From positions 1 through 64,000 of the forward strand of contig JBGUJH010000157.1 of NCBI GenBank assembly GCA_045113775.1: a stretch of 64,000 bases of DNA, in the 5' to 3' direction. The stretch's first letter is position 1. The number at the start of each line of letters is the position of its first letter. A model generated the notes under the pieces. That model saw only the letters and a program-made list of their open reading frames with translations, made no database searches and had not been told where the DNA came from. Made by a program: the position numbers and the translations under genes. Source of the stretch: CAG-791 sp045113775 (GTDB lineage: Bacteria > Bacillota > Clostridia > Lachnospirales > Lachnospiraceae). This document shows positions 52,389-60,712 of this stretch, piece after piece.

Positions 52389-54796
52389 AGTATCCCCTCT
52401 CCGTTCTTCTCCTCGGGCGTCGTCTGCTCACCGGTCTTCTTTTCGGGTGTCGTCGGCTGTTCCCCGGTCTTCTCCTCAGGAGACGTCTTCTGTTCCCCGG
52501 CTGTTTCCGGCACCGGAGCTACCGGCTGGCTCGTATCGGCTGTCCCTGCTTTCTCCTTCTCTTTCTGTGTCTGGTCCTGCTTTTGGGTCTGGCCCTGCTC
52601 CTTTGCCTGATCCTGCTTTTGCTGCGCAGCCGCTTTTGCATCCTCAAACGCCTTGATTCTCTTGCCCAGATTCTCCTTCAAATTATTGTAGAAAAAGATC
52701 AGGTCATAGAAATGGTAGCTCCCGTCCGGTACGACCTTTACTCCCTTGGCGGCATATTTTTCAGGGTTTTCAATTCCCGTCGGGATCAATATGCCCGATT
52801 TTTCGTCCAGATAGCCTCCGCAAAACGCCGAGATCTCCTGTCTCACATTTCCGTAAGTATCCGTCGCGACATACCCTCTGTTGGCTGCTGCTTCCGCAGG
52901 GGTAGAATCCGTCTTCCAGTTCAGAGGATTGATAGACAATACTTTGACCTCAGGTTTCGCCGCCGACTGATCCATGCAGTCGTAGCTCACGATCACACCT
53001 GTGTCCTTCTCGCCCTGCGCCATTTTCAGCCAGGGGCTTGCGTCCAGGTCCGCCTGTGTGATTCCGTATCCGATCACATACGCCGCCACGAGATTGTCTG
53101 ACAGCCTCGCGTCCTGTCCGTATTCTGCCAGCAGGTCATAGACGGCTTGGGCGCCCTGGGAGAAGCCGAACAGCACGATCGGCCTGCCCTCTTTGTGGCA
53201 GTTGTCCAGGTACCATCTGAACGCCGACCTGACGTCGCCTATTGCCGTCTTCCAATAGTGCTCTTTTTCTTCGCCCTCCGGAAGCGTATACACGCCCAGT
53301 GTACACTGCCTGTAATAAGGAGAGTAGATCGCCGTATCCTTGCTGATGATCCCCTTCTCCATGTTGTATGTTTTGGCAAATCGAAGCGCGTCCCTAAGGC
53401 TGGTCACATCTTCATTGTCCGCCGTCCACATGTTCATATTGACAGTCGGCATCACCGCAAAAACGTCTGCCTTGGCTCCCTCCGCAGTCGCTTCGTCCGG
53501 TTTTGTGATCCAGAGATCCGCCCTGCTGTAATCGAGCGGCCAGTTGTTCCGCGTCATTTCATACACATAGACCTCGTGGATCTCCCGCTCATACCCTTCG
53601 TAGAGGCCTTTCTCCACGCCCTGTTCTATCTGCGCCCCTCTGTTGTTTATCACCAGCATCTTTTTCGCTGTTTTGTCAAAAGACAGTCCCCCGACTTCAC
53701 CGACTACCTCAACGTCGTCGAGCGTTCTCTCCAAAGTGACACTGGCATCCGTGCTGTCCGGGTCCACCCGCCAGCGGTAGATGTGGTCCGGTTCTCCCAG
53801 ATCAGCCGTGCCGTCATCCGCTGCCATATACAAGTATCCTTTATAATAGGCGATTCCGCGCAGCCACTGAGGGGGAGCCTGCATGTGTATTTTGCCGATG
53901 TATTCGCCGGTCTCCAGGCTGTAGCGGTACAGGTACCGCCCGCTCTCGTCGCCGGTCCACGAGCACGTCCAGATGGACTGGGTGTCGGGATCCACTGCTA
54001 TGCCGGAGAAGTCCTTCTGTCCGCTCTGCGGATTGATCTCATAAGCCCTCGCCAGCTTCATAGTCTGCGCGTCATACACCGCGATCTGAAGGTCCGACGC
54101 CGCCGCGCCGCTGCCTTTTTCCGCGCAGGCATAGATTTCTCCGTTGTAGATGTCAATATCTCCCAGATGATCGGCCTTTTTCACAAAGTTCGCAAAAGGG
54201 TCCGCGTTTGTAGCTGTCAGTTTCCAGTCTTTATCGTAGTGGGCCAAAACATCGCTCCCGCTGACCCAGTACTCCCCATTCTCGCACGCGACGCCCTGCC
54301 GGCCTCCGACTGCCTGCGCCGCTTCCAGCTTATGTGTAAACCCGGGCAGGATCACATTGGTATTGCTCTCCTGCCTGCCGGTCACTGTATGAGGCGCGGC
54401 CTTCGGCTTACCTCCGGACTCCTGCCCGCCGGTCATGCCCGCCCCGGCTTGCTGGGTCTGGTCCGCGCCGGCTTGCTGGGTCTGGCCTGCGCCGGGCTGT
54501 TGGGTCTGGCCCGTGTCGGCTTGCTGGGTCTGGCCCGCGCCGGGCTGCTGGGTCTCAGTCCCGGGCTTTCCATCAGCCTGATCTCCTGCGCGGCCTCCGC
54601 CTGCGGCGTCCTCCTGCGTCTCCGGTACCGGGACGTTCTGATCTGAGTCTTCCGCTTCCTGAGTACTCACGGCCTGCGCCGCATCTTCTGTATTTCCTGT
54701 TGCCGATTCTGTCTTTGGTCCGGATCCGGTGCACGCTGTCATTAAATTCAGAGCAAGGACCGCTGCGAGGACTGCTGCAATCTGCTTTTTAAACAT
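52385..54796 (-). CDS. large lipoprotein: beta-propeller plus DUF3089 hydrolase domain
   Basis: 803 residues. Lipobox MTAC (about 19-22); a low-complexity linker with an 8-residue repeat (GQTQQAGA and variants, DNA at about 54440-54560); a propeller-like domain at about 150-420 (YNGEIYACAEKGS, VDPDTQSIWTCSW); a DUF3089 alpha/beta-hydrolase domain at about 430-690 with the nucleophile elbow GFSQGAQ; and a Lys/Glu/Thr-rich tail with EEKTGEQ repeats. It looks like a surface-anchored enzyme with spacer regions at both ends. AGGAG precedes the ATG. Substrate unknown. Confidence 0.82.
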   Translation of the reverse strand: MFKKQIAAVLAAVLALNLMTACTGSGPKTESATGNTEDAAQAVSTQEAEDSDQNVPVPETQEDAAGGGRAGDQADGKPGTETQQPGAGQTQQADTGQTQQPGAGQTQQAGADQTQQAGAGMTGGQESGGKPKAAPHTVTGRQESNTNVILPGFTHKLEAAQAVGGRQGVACENGEYWVSGSDVLAHYDKDWKLTATNADPFANFVKKADHLGDIDIYNGEIYACAEKGSGAAASDLQIAVYDAQTMKLARAYEINPQSGQKDFSGIAVDPDTQSIWTCSWTGDESGRYLYRYSLETGEYIGKIHMQAPPQWLRGIAYYKGYLYMAADDGTADLGEPDHIYRWRVDPDSTDASVTLERTLDDVEVVGEVGGLSFDKTAKKMLVINNRGAQIEQGVEKGLYEGYEREIHEVYVYEMTRNNWPLDYSRADLWITKPDEATAEGAKADVFAVMPTVNMNMWTADNEDVTSLRDALRFAKTYNMEKGIISKDTAIYSPYYRQCTLGVYTLPEGEEKEHYWKTAIGDVRSAFRWYLDNCHKEGRPIVLFGFSQGAQAVYDLLAEYGQDARLSDNLVAAYVIGYGITQADLDASPWLKMAQGEKDTGVIVSYDCMDQSAAKPEVKVLSINPLNWKTDSTPAEAAANRGYVATDTYGNVRQEISAFCGGYLDEKSGILIPTGIENPEKYAAKGVKVVPDGSYHFYDLIFFYNNLKENLGKRIKAFEDAKAAAQQKQDQAKEQGQTQKQDQTQKEKEKAGTADTSQPVAPVPETAGEQKTSPEEKTGEQPTTPEKKTGEQTTPEEKNGEGIL

Positions 54797-54953
54797 AATT
54801 TATCTCCTGAAATATATGAATTATCTTATTATCCATTATATCTCTAAATGTGTTGTTTTTAGAATAAAATGAGTCAACTCAGACAGGAAGTATCATTCCT
54901 AACGCTAAAGTGCCGGAGAAGATCCCTTCTCCGGCACTCGAATCTCACTTATC

Positions 54954-56132
54954 TCATGCGCCTGTCGGCTCACCGTATTTGTTCTCTATCACCTTTTTGA
55001 CAGCACCGGCTGCGATCCAGATCAGCCATGAAATAGCCCACGATCCCGTCAGGAAACTGAAGCCGAAGTAAAAGCAGGTGACAACTTCCCAGTAGATTGG
55101 CATCAACGTGCTCAGATTGCGGTCACTGTACTGGTACTTTTCCTTTTTGGTTTTGGGCGTGCTAACGTAGCGCTTTCCGCCTCTGTTCCGGCTTGCCTGC
55201 GCCCTTGACTGCGCCCGCCTGATCTTCACCAACAGACCTTTCTTGGAGCCGTTGTAGACAAACAGGAAAACGCCTGTACCTACGAGGACAAAAAACATCG
55301 CCACAGTCAGACTACAGTTAATAATGATCATCGGGACAATACTGAGGATGATCGTAACAATTCCAATGATCCTTCGTTTTGTATTCTCGTTATTGACTGT
55401 CTGCTCCTGGTCCGCGATGATCTCCTGCGCTTCTTCGTCAAAATCCAGCGCATCTGTTTTAAAGAATTTCCAGGGTTTCATATAAGCCCTGGCGATCAAA
55501 AAGCAGGCTACCGCAGCCGCAATAAAGACAAAGAAGAGCGCAATGCCAAAAGATTCCAGCGTTCCGGCTATCCATCCGCCTCCCAAGTCGCCCAACAGAA
55601 CAGGGCCTACAAAGGAAGTGATGCACAAAAATACGCCAAACGACCTGATCACTGCCGCAAATCCGCCGACGCTCAGATAATCACAGAGCTCCTCCGCAGT
55701 GATCATCCTGCGGGGCTCGTCATACATTCCGCTCCAGTTCTGTGTTCCCTGGTCCTGCGTCCCCCAGTTCTGTGTTCCCTGATCTTGCGTGGTCCGCTCC
55801 TGGTTTCCAAAGTACTGGGCTCCCCAATCTTTTGCCCCCTGGTCCTGGGCTCCCGAAGCTGTTGTGTGAGCATTGTTATCATCACTGCTCTGAGTCCGGG
55901 ATGCCCGGGCATTAAGGTAGTCCTCAATACCAAGGGTCTGCGCCAGCTCCTCGAGATTGCCGAACTCAGAGATCACTGTCCCCACTGCTTCGTTCTCGCT
56001 CAGGCCCTCTTCGGTCAGCTCTGTATATTTGTCTTCCATCATCGCGGCGAGCTCCTCATAAGCCCGGCGGACTTCCGGTGTGTCAGGAAGACCTGCAAAC
56101 ATCGCATTCAGATAATTTCTGATCGTTTCCAT
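54954..56132 (-). CDS. HAAS-domain membrane protein partnered with a PadR regulator
   Basis: 392 residues. The N-terminal HAAS (DUF1700-type) helical domain spans about 1-75 (YLNAMFAGLPDTPEVRRAYEELAAMMEDKY). A low-complexity linker repeats DQGTQNWG, followed by a TM helix pair near 155-215 and further helices to the end. HAAS proteins occur next to PadR regulators and modulate membrane responses. The PadR gene starts 12 bp upstream, same strand, so they form one unit. Confidence 0.82.
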   Translation of the reverse strand: METIRNYLNAMFAGLPDTPEVRRAYEELAAMMEDKYTELTEEGLSENEAVGTVISEFGNLEELAQTLGIEDYLNARASRTQSSDDNNAHTTASGAQDQGAKDWGAQYFGNQERTTQDQGTQNWGTQDQGTQNWSGMYDEPRRMITAEELCDYLSVGGFAAVIRSFGVFLCITSFVGPVLLGDLGGGWIAGTLESFGIALFFVFIAAAVACFLIARAYMKPWKFFKTDALDFDEEAQEIIADQEQTVNNENTKRRIIGIVTIILSIVPMIIINCSLTVAMFFVLVGTGVFLFVYNGSKKGLLVKIRRAQSRAQASRNRGGKRYVSTPKTKKEKYQYSDRNLSTLMPIYWEVVTCFYFGFSFLTGSWAISWLIWIAAGAVKKVIENKYGEPTGA

Positions 56133-56144
56133 GACGTCTCCTTT

Positions 56145-56510
56145 CTATCTGCCGCTGCCTGTCGGCAGTGCGCGAGTTCCCATCGGAGAAATGAACTTCT
56201 CGACCACGTCCTTGGTCACATTCCACTCCTCGCACTTTTCCTTGTAATACTCTCTTCCCGCATCGGTTATGCTGTAATATGTGCGGCGCTTGCCGTTCTC
56301 CGCATTCCGGGAAAAGGACGTGATAAAACCGTTCTTCTCCATGCGCGTAAATGCTGAATAGAGCGTCGTCTCCTTGATCACATATTTTTCCTCTGACAGA
56401 GACCGGATCATTCTGGAGATCTCATAACCATAGGAAGGCCTGTCAAGCAGAAGGTACAAAATAAACGTGTCATTATACCCGCGGATCACGTCGCTGCTGA
56501 TCGTAGTCAA
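56145..56510 (-). CDS. PadR-family transcriptional regulator
   Basis: 121 residues. Winged-helix core LYLLLDRPSYGYEISRMIRSLSEEKYVIKETTLYSAFTRMEKNGFI, then YYSITDAGREYY and a helical dimerisation tail. The start is TTG at 56510 with GGAAGG 5 nt upstream; extending upstream gives a non-coding-looking frame. Its own upstream region holds direct and inverted repeats (56593-56631), suggesting autorepression together with the HAAS gene. Confidence 0.85.
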   Translation of the reverse strand: MTTISSDVIRGYNDTFILYLLLDRPSYGYEISRMIRSLSEEKYVIKETTLYSAFTRMEKNGFITSFSRNAENGKRRTYYSITDAGREYYKEKCEEWNVTKDVVEKFISPMGTRALPTGSGR

Positions 56511-56592
56511 ACTGCCTTCCTCCTTTCCTGGTAAAACACTGGTAAAGTAAAACACCTACGTCTGTCAATGCATCGACAGGCAATGCAACGTT

Positions 56593-56631
56593 AGTCGTTA
56601 CAACGACTGTCGTAGTATATCTGTCGTAGTA
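56593..56631. promoter_or_regulatory. PadR operator-like sites
   Basis: Palindrome AGTCGTT-AC-AACGACT at 56593-56608 is followed by two direct copies of CTGTCGTAGTA at 56607-56617 and 56621-56631, 14 bp apart. Centred about 90 bp from the PadR start codon. Confidence 0.5.
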
Positions 56632-56682
56632 AGAATATAGCACTGTTCATTCTGTTTGTAAAGAGGAGATTTTTTGACATCG

Positions 56683-56708
56683 AGCTCTGGGGTTGTTTGT
56701 TCCCTCCA
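56683..56708 (-). repeat. isolated degenerate repeat copy
   Basis: GAGCTCTGGGGTTGTTTGTT is the only recognisable relative of the dispersed repeat right of 36.3 kb, and it is diverged at the CGACC end. Confidence 0.6.
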
Positions 56709-56860
56709 GGCTCTTGGCAGATTTGGCCTGAGCTTGACCAAGTCGGAATACCACAGACCTCCCGCGTAAGAAGGGGTCACAGCCGAGGTCATGATATATT
56801 TAACTTATTTTTAATCTTCCTTTAATGGACAATTCGTAAGGAAGTGCTAATATAGCATCA

Positions 56861-56993
56861 GTAAAAGGGAGTAGCGGAACGGCAGTTAAATGCCGATCTG
56901 GAAATCGTCAGTACGATGCAGGAAATAGCATCCGTATCCAGTGAGACCGCAAGACTTTTATCAAGGCAGAAGCTTTGATAAAAGTCTTTTTTT
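56861..56993 (+). ncRNA. yybP-ykoY (Mn2+) riboswitch with intrinsic terminator
   Basis: The family's conserved pieces are present in order: AAAGGGAGUAGC near 56864-56875, AUCGUCAGUACGAUG in the middle, and GCAAGACUUUU near 56950-56959, which with GUAAAAG (56861-56867) closes stem P1. A terminator follows with 13-bp arms AGACTTTTATCAA (56952-56964) and its complement (56975-56987), loop of 10, then T7. The 3' strand of P1 is the 5' strand of the terminator, so ligand binding should block termination: an ON switch. Next gene starts at 57082. Confidence 0.85.
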
Positions 56994-57081
56994 GTCAAAT
57001 AGTTTTACTGCAGCGCACAAAAAAGTGCAGCTGACAATGTCATAATATCAGCGGGTACTGCCCGCAGAAAAGGAGCGAGAT

Positions 57082-57498
57082 ATGTATAGCAGAAATATTG
57101 AGATTCGGGAAGCGATCGAAGCCGGCGAAAGAGCACCAATGTCGCTGCGGGACGCGAGGGAGAGCCTCGGAAGTGCCCGGAACTGGGGACTGCTTGACCT
57201 GCTCGGAGGAAGATCGATCAGCGGACTTGTAAAGCACGTCAAGATTGACAACGCCAGGCAAAGCCTGAACAGGGCGAAGGCAGACTTGAACCGGTTCAGC
57301 AAGGAACTATCTGATGTCCGGGATCTTCAGGGATTGAATATCGAAATCGGAGATTTCCTTACATTTGCGGATTTCTTTTTCGACGGATTCCTGGCTGATA
57401 TCTTTGTTCAGAGCAAGATCCGGCAGGCACAGGAAAGAATCGATGATGCTATCTACCGCGTAGAAGAAGTACTGAGACAATTGAGAAACTACAGATAA
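57082..57498 (+). CDS. unknown protein under the Mn2+ riboswitch
   Basis: 138 residues, charged and helical, with one moderately hydrophobic stretch (IGDFLTFADFFFDGFLADIFV, about 92-113) flanked by helices rich in Arg/Glu with heptad-like spacing. No metal-binding His/Cys cluster is visible and no family is recognised. AAAAGGAG lies 6 nt before the ATG. It is the first gene downstream of the riboswitch and 70 bp before the next small gene, so both probably respond to manganese. Confidence 0.78.
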   Translation: MYSRNIEIREAIEAGERAPMSLRDARESLGSARNWGLLDLLGGRSISGLVKHVKIDNARQSLNRAKADLNRFSKELSDVRDLQGLNIEIGDFLTFADFFFDGFLADIFVQSKIRQAQERIDDAIYRVEEVLRQLRNYR

Positions 57499-57568
57499 TA
57501 GGATTTTTCGCAGAAACGAAGGTCGATATAGTATTCGCGAGTTTAGTATTGATCAGGAGGGAAGAACA

Positions 57569-57796
57569 ATGTTGACGCTTAGTATTATGATCTTAATGGT
57601 AATGCTTTTAGCAAGTGTGATCAGCATCGGTATCCGCTTGGCATGGGGAGCGACAAAGTTCCTCTTCGGGCTTGGCCTGTTCTGGTTCTGCCCGCTGTTA
57701 TTCGTGCTGGCAGTACTGTTTGGAGGGTTCAGCCACACCTGGCTGCTGATCGTGATCGTCGGACTGCTGTTCGGCGGTGGATTTAGAAGGATATGA
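57569..57796 (+). CDS. small membrane protein under the Mn2+ riboswitch
   Basis: 75 residues, almost entirely hydrophobic, with two or three membrane helices (LSIMILMVMLLASVISIGIRL; LFWFCPLLFVLAVLF; WLLIVIVGLLFGG). AGGAGGG precedes the ATG by 8 nt. It is not recognisable as MntP, a P-type ATPase or TerC. Ends in a terminator, so the riboswitch unit appears to hold exactly two genes. Confidence 0.75.
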   Translation: MLTLSIMILMVMLLASVISIGIRLAWGATKFLFGLGLFWFCPLLFVLAVLFGGFSHTWLLIVIVGLLFGGGFRRI

Positions 57797-57804
57797 AAGA
57801 GTGA

Positions 57805-57830
57805 AAAAGCGCCGGGGAACCGGCGCTTTT
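57805..57830. terminator. intrinsic terminator
   Basis: AAAAGCGCCGG/CCGGCGCTTTT with a GGAA tetraloop. Confidence 0.92.
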
Positions 57831-57876
57831 GCTTTTCTATTCTAAATACAGTACATTGCAGTACCACCGTTAGTTC

Positions 57877-58425
57877 TTAATCCCCCACCAGCTTGACCGT
57901 CGTGTAACCGACGCCGATAGCGGGCAGGATCTTGTCGATCAGATCTCTCGTCGCAAAGCGAATGGAGCTGGTGTTCATGCACGGATGGCATCCAAACTGG
58001 TCTTCTTCTAGCACATCTTCGTCGATGAGCAGGCGCACTCTGTGGTCATGGTCGTTCATCAGTCCGAGGACGGACACGCTGCCCGGCTGCAGGTCCAGAA
58101 ACTGTTCCATGAACTGCGGCTCGCCAAAAGACAGCCGGCTGATCCCCAGCTGCCCGGACAGTTCCTTGGTTTTGAAGGGCTTGTCACCCGGCATGACCAG
58201 AAGATAGAAATTCGTCTTCTGGCGGTTGCAGAGGAACAGGTTTTTGCAGATCTTTACGCCCAGGATCGCGTCGACCTTTTCGCAGACCTCCATCGAGGTC
58301 GCGGGCTCGTCGGGATGGTCCGTCCGCACAAAATCAATGCCCAGCTCATTCAGCAGCTTGTAAGCCCTGACCTCCCTGTCCTGTCTTCCTTCCATGCTGT
58401 CAGGTGCCCCATGCAGTAGTTCCAT
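57877..58425 (-). CDS. PrdX-type prolyl-tRNA deacylase-like (YbaK domain) protein
   Basis: 182 residues of the YbaK/ProX editing fold. Motifs are AILGVKICKNLFLCNRQKTNFYLLVMPGDKPF and FGEPQFMEQFLDLQPGSVSVLGLMND, with a late GCHPCMNTSS segment. These proteins hydrolyse mischarged alanyl- or cysteinyl-tRNAPro. The ATG at 58425 is preferred (GGAGGATTGG upstream) over a longer frame. Confidence 0.88.
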   Translation of the reverse strand: MELLHGAPDSMEGRQDREVRAYKLLNELGIDFVRTDHPDEPATSMEVCEKVDAILGVKICKNLFLCNRQKTNFYLLVMPGDKPFKTKELSGQLGISRLSFGEPQFMEQFLDLQPGSVSVLGLMNDHDHRVRLLIDEDVLEEDQFGCHPCMNTSSIRFATRDLIDKILPAIGVGYTTVKLVGD

Positions 58426-58514
58426 TCTCTCCAATCCTCCTGGCTTACCAAGCAAGCCGCTGTGCCGGCCGCTAATGCTCTCCCCGTTCAAATCTCCCAC
58501 GCTGCTGCGCGCGA

Positions 58515-59180
58515 TTACCACTCAAAAGTCATCTGTTCATACGGTCTCTCTGCCTTCAGCAAAGGCAGCACCTTGGCCAAAATATCGTCCGCCTCACTCC
58601 CTCCGTTAACCCACGGCCAAACTTCCGCCCGTGAGAGGATCAACGGCATCCTGTCGTGCACCGGAGCCATCGAGGCGTTCGCCTCTCTGGTCAGGACCAC
58701 AAATCTCTTTTCTTCTCCATATGGCCTGTAAATACCGGCCAGATATAGAATCCGGTTTTCAGGAACAGTGAAGGTCACTTTCTCCTTCTTCTTGTCCCAC
58801 TCATAAAAGCCTGCTGCCGGCAGCACGCATCGCCTTGCGGCATAGCTGTCTGCAAAGGTCGGCCTGTCTTTCACACTTTCCGCCCGCGCGTTGATCAGAA
58901 GTTTCCCTTTATCAAAACCGGGGAATCCCCATTGGAGAAGTTCTGCCCCCAGACCCGCGTCTGCGGACTTGTGGTCTTCATTCTCTGCTTGGCTATTAAC
59001 GTGCACTGAACTGCCCTTTCCGATCACCGCAAGCGCTTTCATTCCCGGAGTATAGTCCCCTGCGCGCATTCCCGGAGTATAGTCCCCTGCGCGCAGTTCA
59101 TAAGCTTCACCCGCAAGTTCGGGAAAATCTTCTTCAAAAGCGTCCTCCGCGTCATCTGTCCAGAAATATCTTCCGCACAT
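58515..59180 (-). CDS. SRAP/YedK abasic-site processing protein with internal duplication
   Basis: 221 residues. Catalytic Cys2 follows the initiator Met (MCGRYFW), then Asn in LLINARAES, Glu in PAAGFYEW and His in APVHDRMP. It forms a thiazolidine cross-link with abasic single-stranded DNA to protect it. A 9-residue unit RAGDYTPGM is present twice in tandem near residue 30-47. AGGAGGG precedes the ATG. Confidence 0.92.
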   Translation of the reverse strand: MCGRYFWTDDAEDAFEEDFPELAGEAYELRAGDYTPGMRAGDYTPGMKALAVIGKGSSVHVNSQAENEDHKSADAGLGAELLQWGFPGFDKGKLLINARAESVKDRPTFADSYAARRCVLPAAGFYEWDKKKEKVTFTVPENRILYLAGIYRPYGEEKRFVVLTREANASMAPVHDRMPLILSRAEVWPWVNGGSEADDILAKVLPLLKAERPYEQMTFEW

Positions 59181-59257
59181 GCGCTTATCCCTCCTGTATT
59201 CGAAGCTCTTCGCCGGCAGCAGTGATTATATTCCCCCGCATCAAATCCTGCCCTGCG

Positions 59258-60109
59258 CTACAGCCCCATCTTGCTCATGATCTGCTCCGCCGTCACGCCG
59301 GGATGCGTTAGATACAGCCGCACGATCTGGTCCGCGAGCTCTCTGCTGATCCCCCGGCGCGCTGAGATTTCGGACACTGTGCAATGCTTTTTGATGTCAG
59401 AGCCGATCTTTCGGATCAGGTCTGCGGAAACCTGTTCCTTTGTCGACACTGTCGTTCCTGCAGCAGGTTTGGACGGGCTATGCGCGATCTCTATTTTCTC
59501 AACCGTGATGCCGTAGGACTTCAGTCTTTCTCCTTTTGTCCCTACGAAATCACCGACGCCGCTTTTCGCCCCCGGAATCGTATCAGTCTCCGGAATCGTG
59601 AGCACCGCCATCGTGATCGGCTGGTTGAACCTCCTCGGGCCGCAGCTTCCCGGATTGAGATACAGGATTCCGTCGACATAGGTCTGCGCGTACTTGTGGC
59701 TGTGCCCATAGATGACCACATCTGCATCCACGTCCGCCGGGATGTCCTTCTTCTTGTGGGTCATGAAGAACTTGCGGCCGTATAACTGCACCTCGAGCTC
59801 ATAAGGTATATCTGCTGCCCAGTCGCGGTCGTTGTTGCCGCGTACTACATAGAAGTTTCCGGCTCCGCCGACCATATAAGAAGCGCTGTTCCCGCAAGCG
59901 CGGCGGATCTTGTCCAGCGTTTCAGGCCCGCTTATATCGCCGCCGTGCAGAACTGCATCACAGGTCTTAATTACCTCGACGACTTCCGGACGGAGCATAT
60001 TGTGCGTATCCGAAATAACGGCAATCCTGTGCCCGGTTCCGCCTGCGGCAGATCGGTTTCGGCCGGTCCCATTCCCAATCCCGTCGGCTGCCTGATCTCT
60101 GTCTCTCAT
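59258..60109 (-). CDS. YfcE-type metallophosphoesterase with C-terminal helical extension
   Basis: 283 residues. Calcineurin-like motifs: ISDTHN, GGDISG, RGNND, and GHSHKY near residue 160. An unusual Gly-rich N-terminal tail precedes the fold, and about 90 residues beyond the usual end form a helical region (RRGISRELADQIVRLYLTHPGVTAEQIMSKM). The ATG overlaps the stop codon of the acetyltransferase gene (ATGA), so translation is coupled. Confidence 0.85.
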   Translation of the reverse strand: MRDRDQAADGIGNGTGRNRSAAGGTGHRIAVISDTHNMLRPEVVEVIKTCDAVLHGGDISGPETLDKIRRACGNSASYMVGGAGNFYVVRGNNDRDWAADIPYELEVQLYGRKFFMTHKKKDIPADVDADVVIYGHSHKYAQTYVDGILYLNPGSCGPRRFNQPITMAVLTIPETDTIPGAKSGVGDFVGTKGERLKSYGITVEKIEIAHSPSKPAAGTTVSTKEQVSADLIRKIGSDIKKHCTVSEISARRGISRELADQIVRLYLTHPGVTAEQIMSKMGL

Positions 60110-60594
60110 TCTACCTTCCTTCCGGCCATCTTGAGCAGTGTATCTCCGGCTGCCCGGTATACGGTCCACTCGTCCATCGGAACCGCCCCGATCGACTTGT
60201 AGAAGTCAATACTGGGCTGATTCCAATCGAGGCAGGACCATTCCAAACGACCGCAGCCACGGTTCACCGCGATGTGGGCCAGCTCCCTGAGCAGTGCTTT
60301 GCCGTAACCTTTGCCGCGATACGAGGGCCGGACATACAGGTCCTCCAGGTAGATGCCGGCGCGCCCGAGGAAGGTTGAAAAGTTATGAAAAAAGAGCGCA
60401 AATCCGACTTCTGTGCTCCCGTCCATAACAAAGAGCACTTCCGCTTTCTTTTTCTCAAACAGCTGCTCACGAAGCAGCGCTTCCGTGGCGACGACTTCGT
60501 CTTCCATCTTTTCATATTTTGCCAGTGATCTGATGAACTTCAGGATCAGTCGGCAATCGTTTTCATTTGCAAAACGGAATCGGTAATTTGCCAT
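60106..60594 (-). CDS. GNAT acetyltransferase (diamine N-acetyltransferase type)
   Basis: 162 residues. LRPxEDxxxI-type start (FRFANENDCRLILKFIRSLAKYE), acetyl-CoA site RPSYRGKGYGKALLRELAH, and the C-terminal LDWNQPSIDFYKSIGAVPMDEWTVYR that is typical of spermidine/thialysine acetyltransferases. AAGGAGG precedes the ATG. Coupled to the phosphoesterase gene. Confidence 0.88.
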   Translation of the reverse strand: MANYRFRFANENDCRLILKFIRSLAKYEKMEDEVVATEALLREQLFEKKKAEVLFVMDGSTEVGFALFFHNFSTFLGRAGIYLEDLYVRPSYRGKGYGKALLRELAHIAVNRGCGRLEWSCLDWNQPSIDFYKSIGAVPMDEWTVYRAAGDTLLKMAGRKVE

Positions 60595-60712
60595 GCAGGC
60601 CTCCTTTTTCTCAAGGATATGGGCTCAGGCCGCCTGGTCCATCTCCTGTTCACTGTACTCCTCGACGATCTTGTCGTACTCGCTGATCGCCCCGCCGCGC
60701 ACATCGGGAAGC

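Noticed and set aside
56598..56792. 64-residue minus-strand frame before PadR
   Set aside because: Contains a degenerate repeat copy, lacks a ribosome-binding site and would disturb the operator cluster.
60625..60702. 25-residue minus-strand frame after punA ending EQEMDQAA
   Set aside because: GTG start without a ribosome-binding site and overlap with regulatory sequence; may be a remnant, not enough to call a gene.
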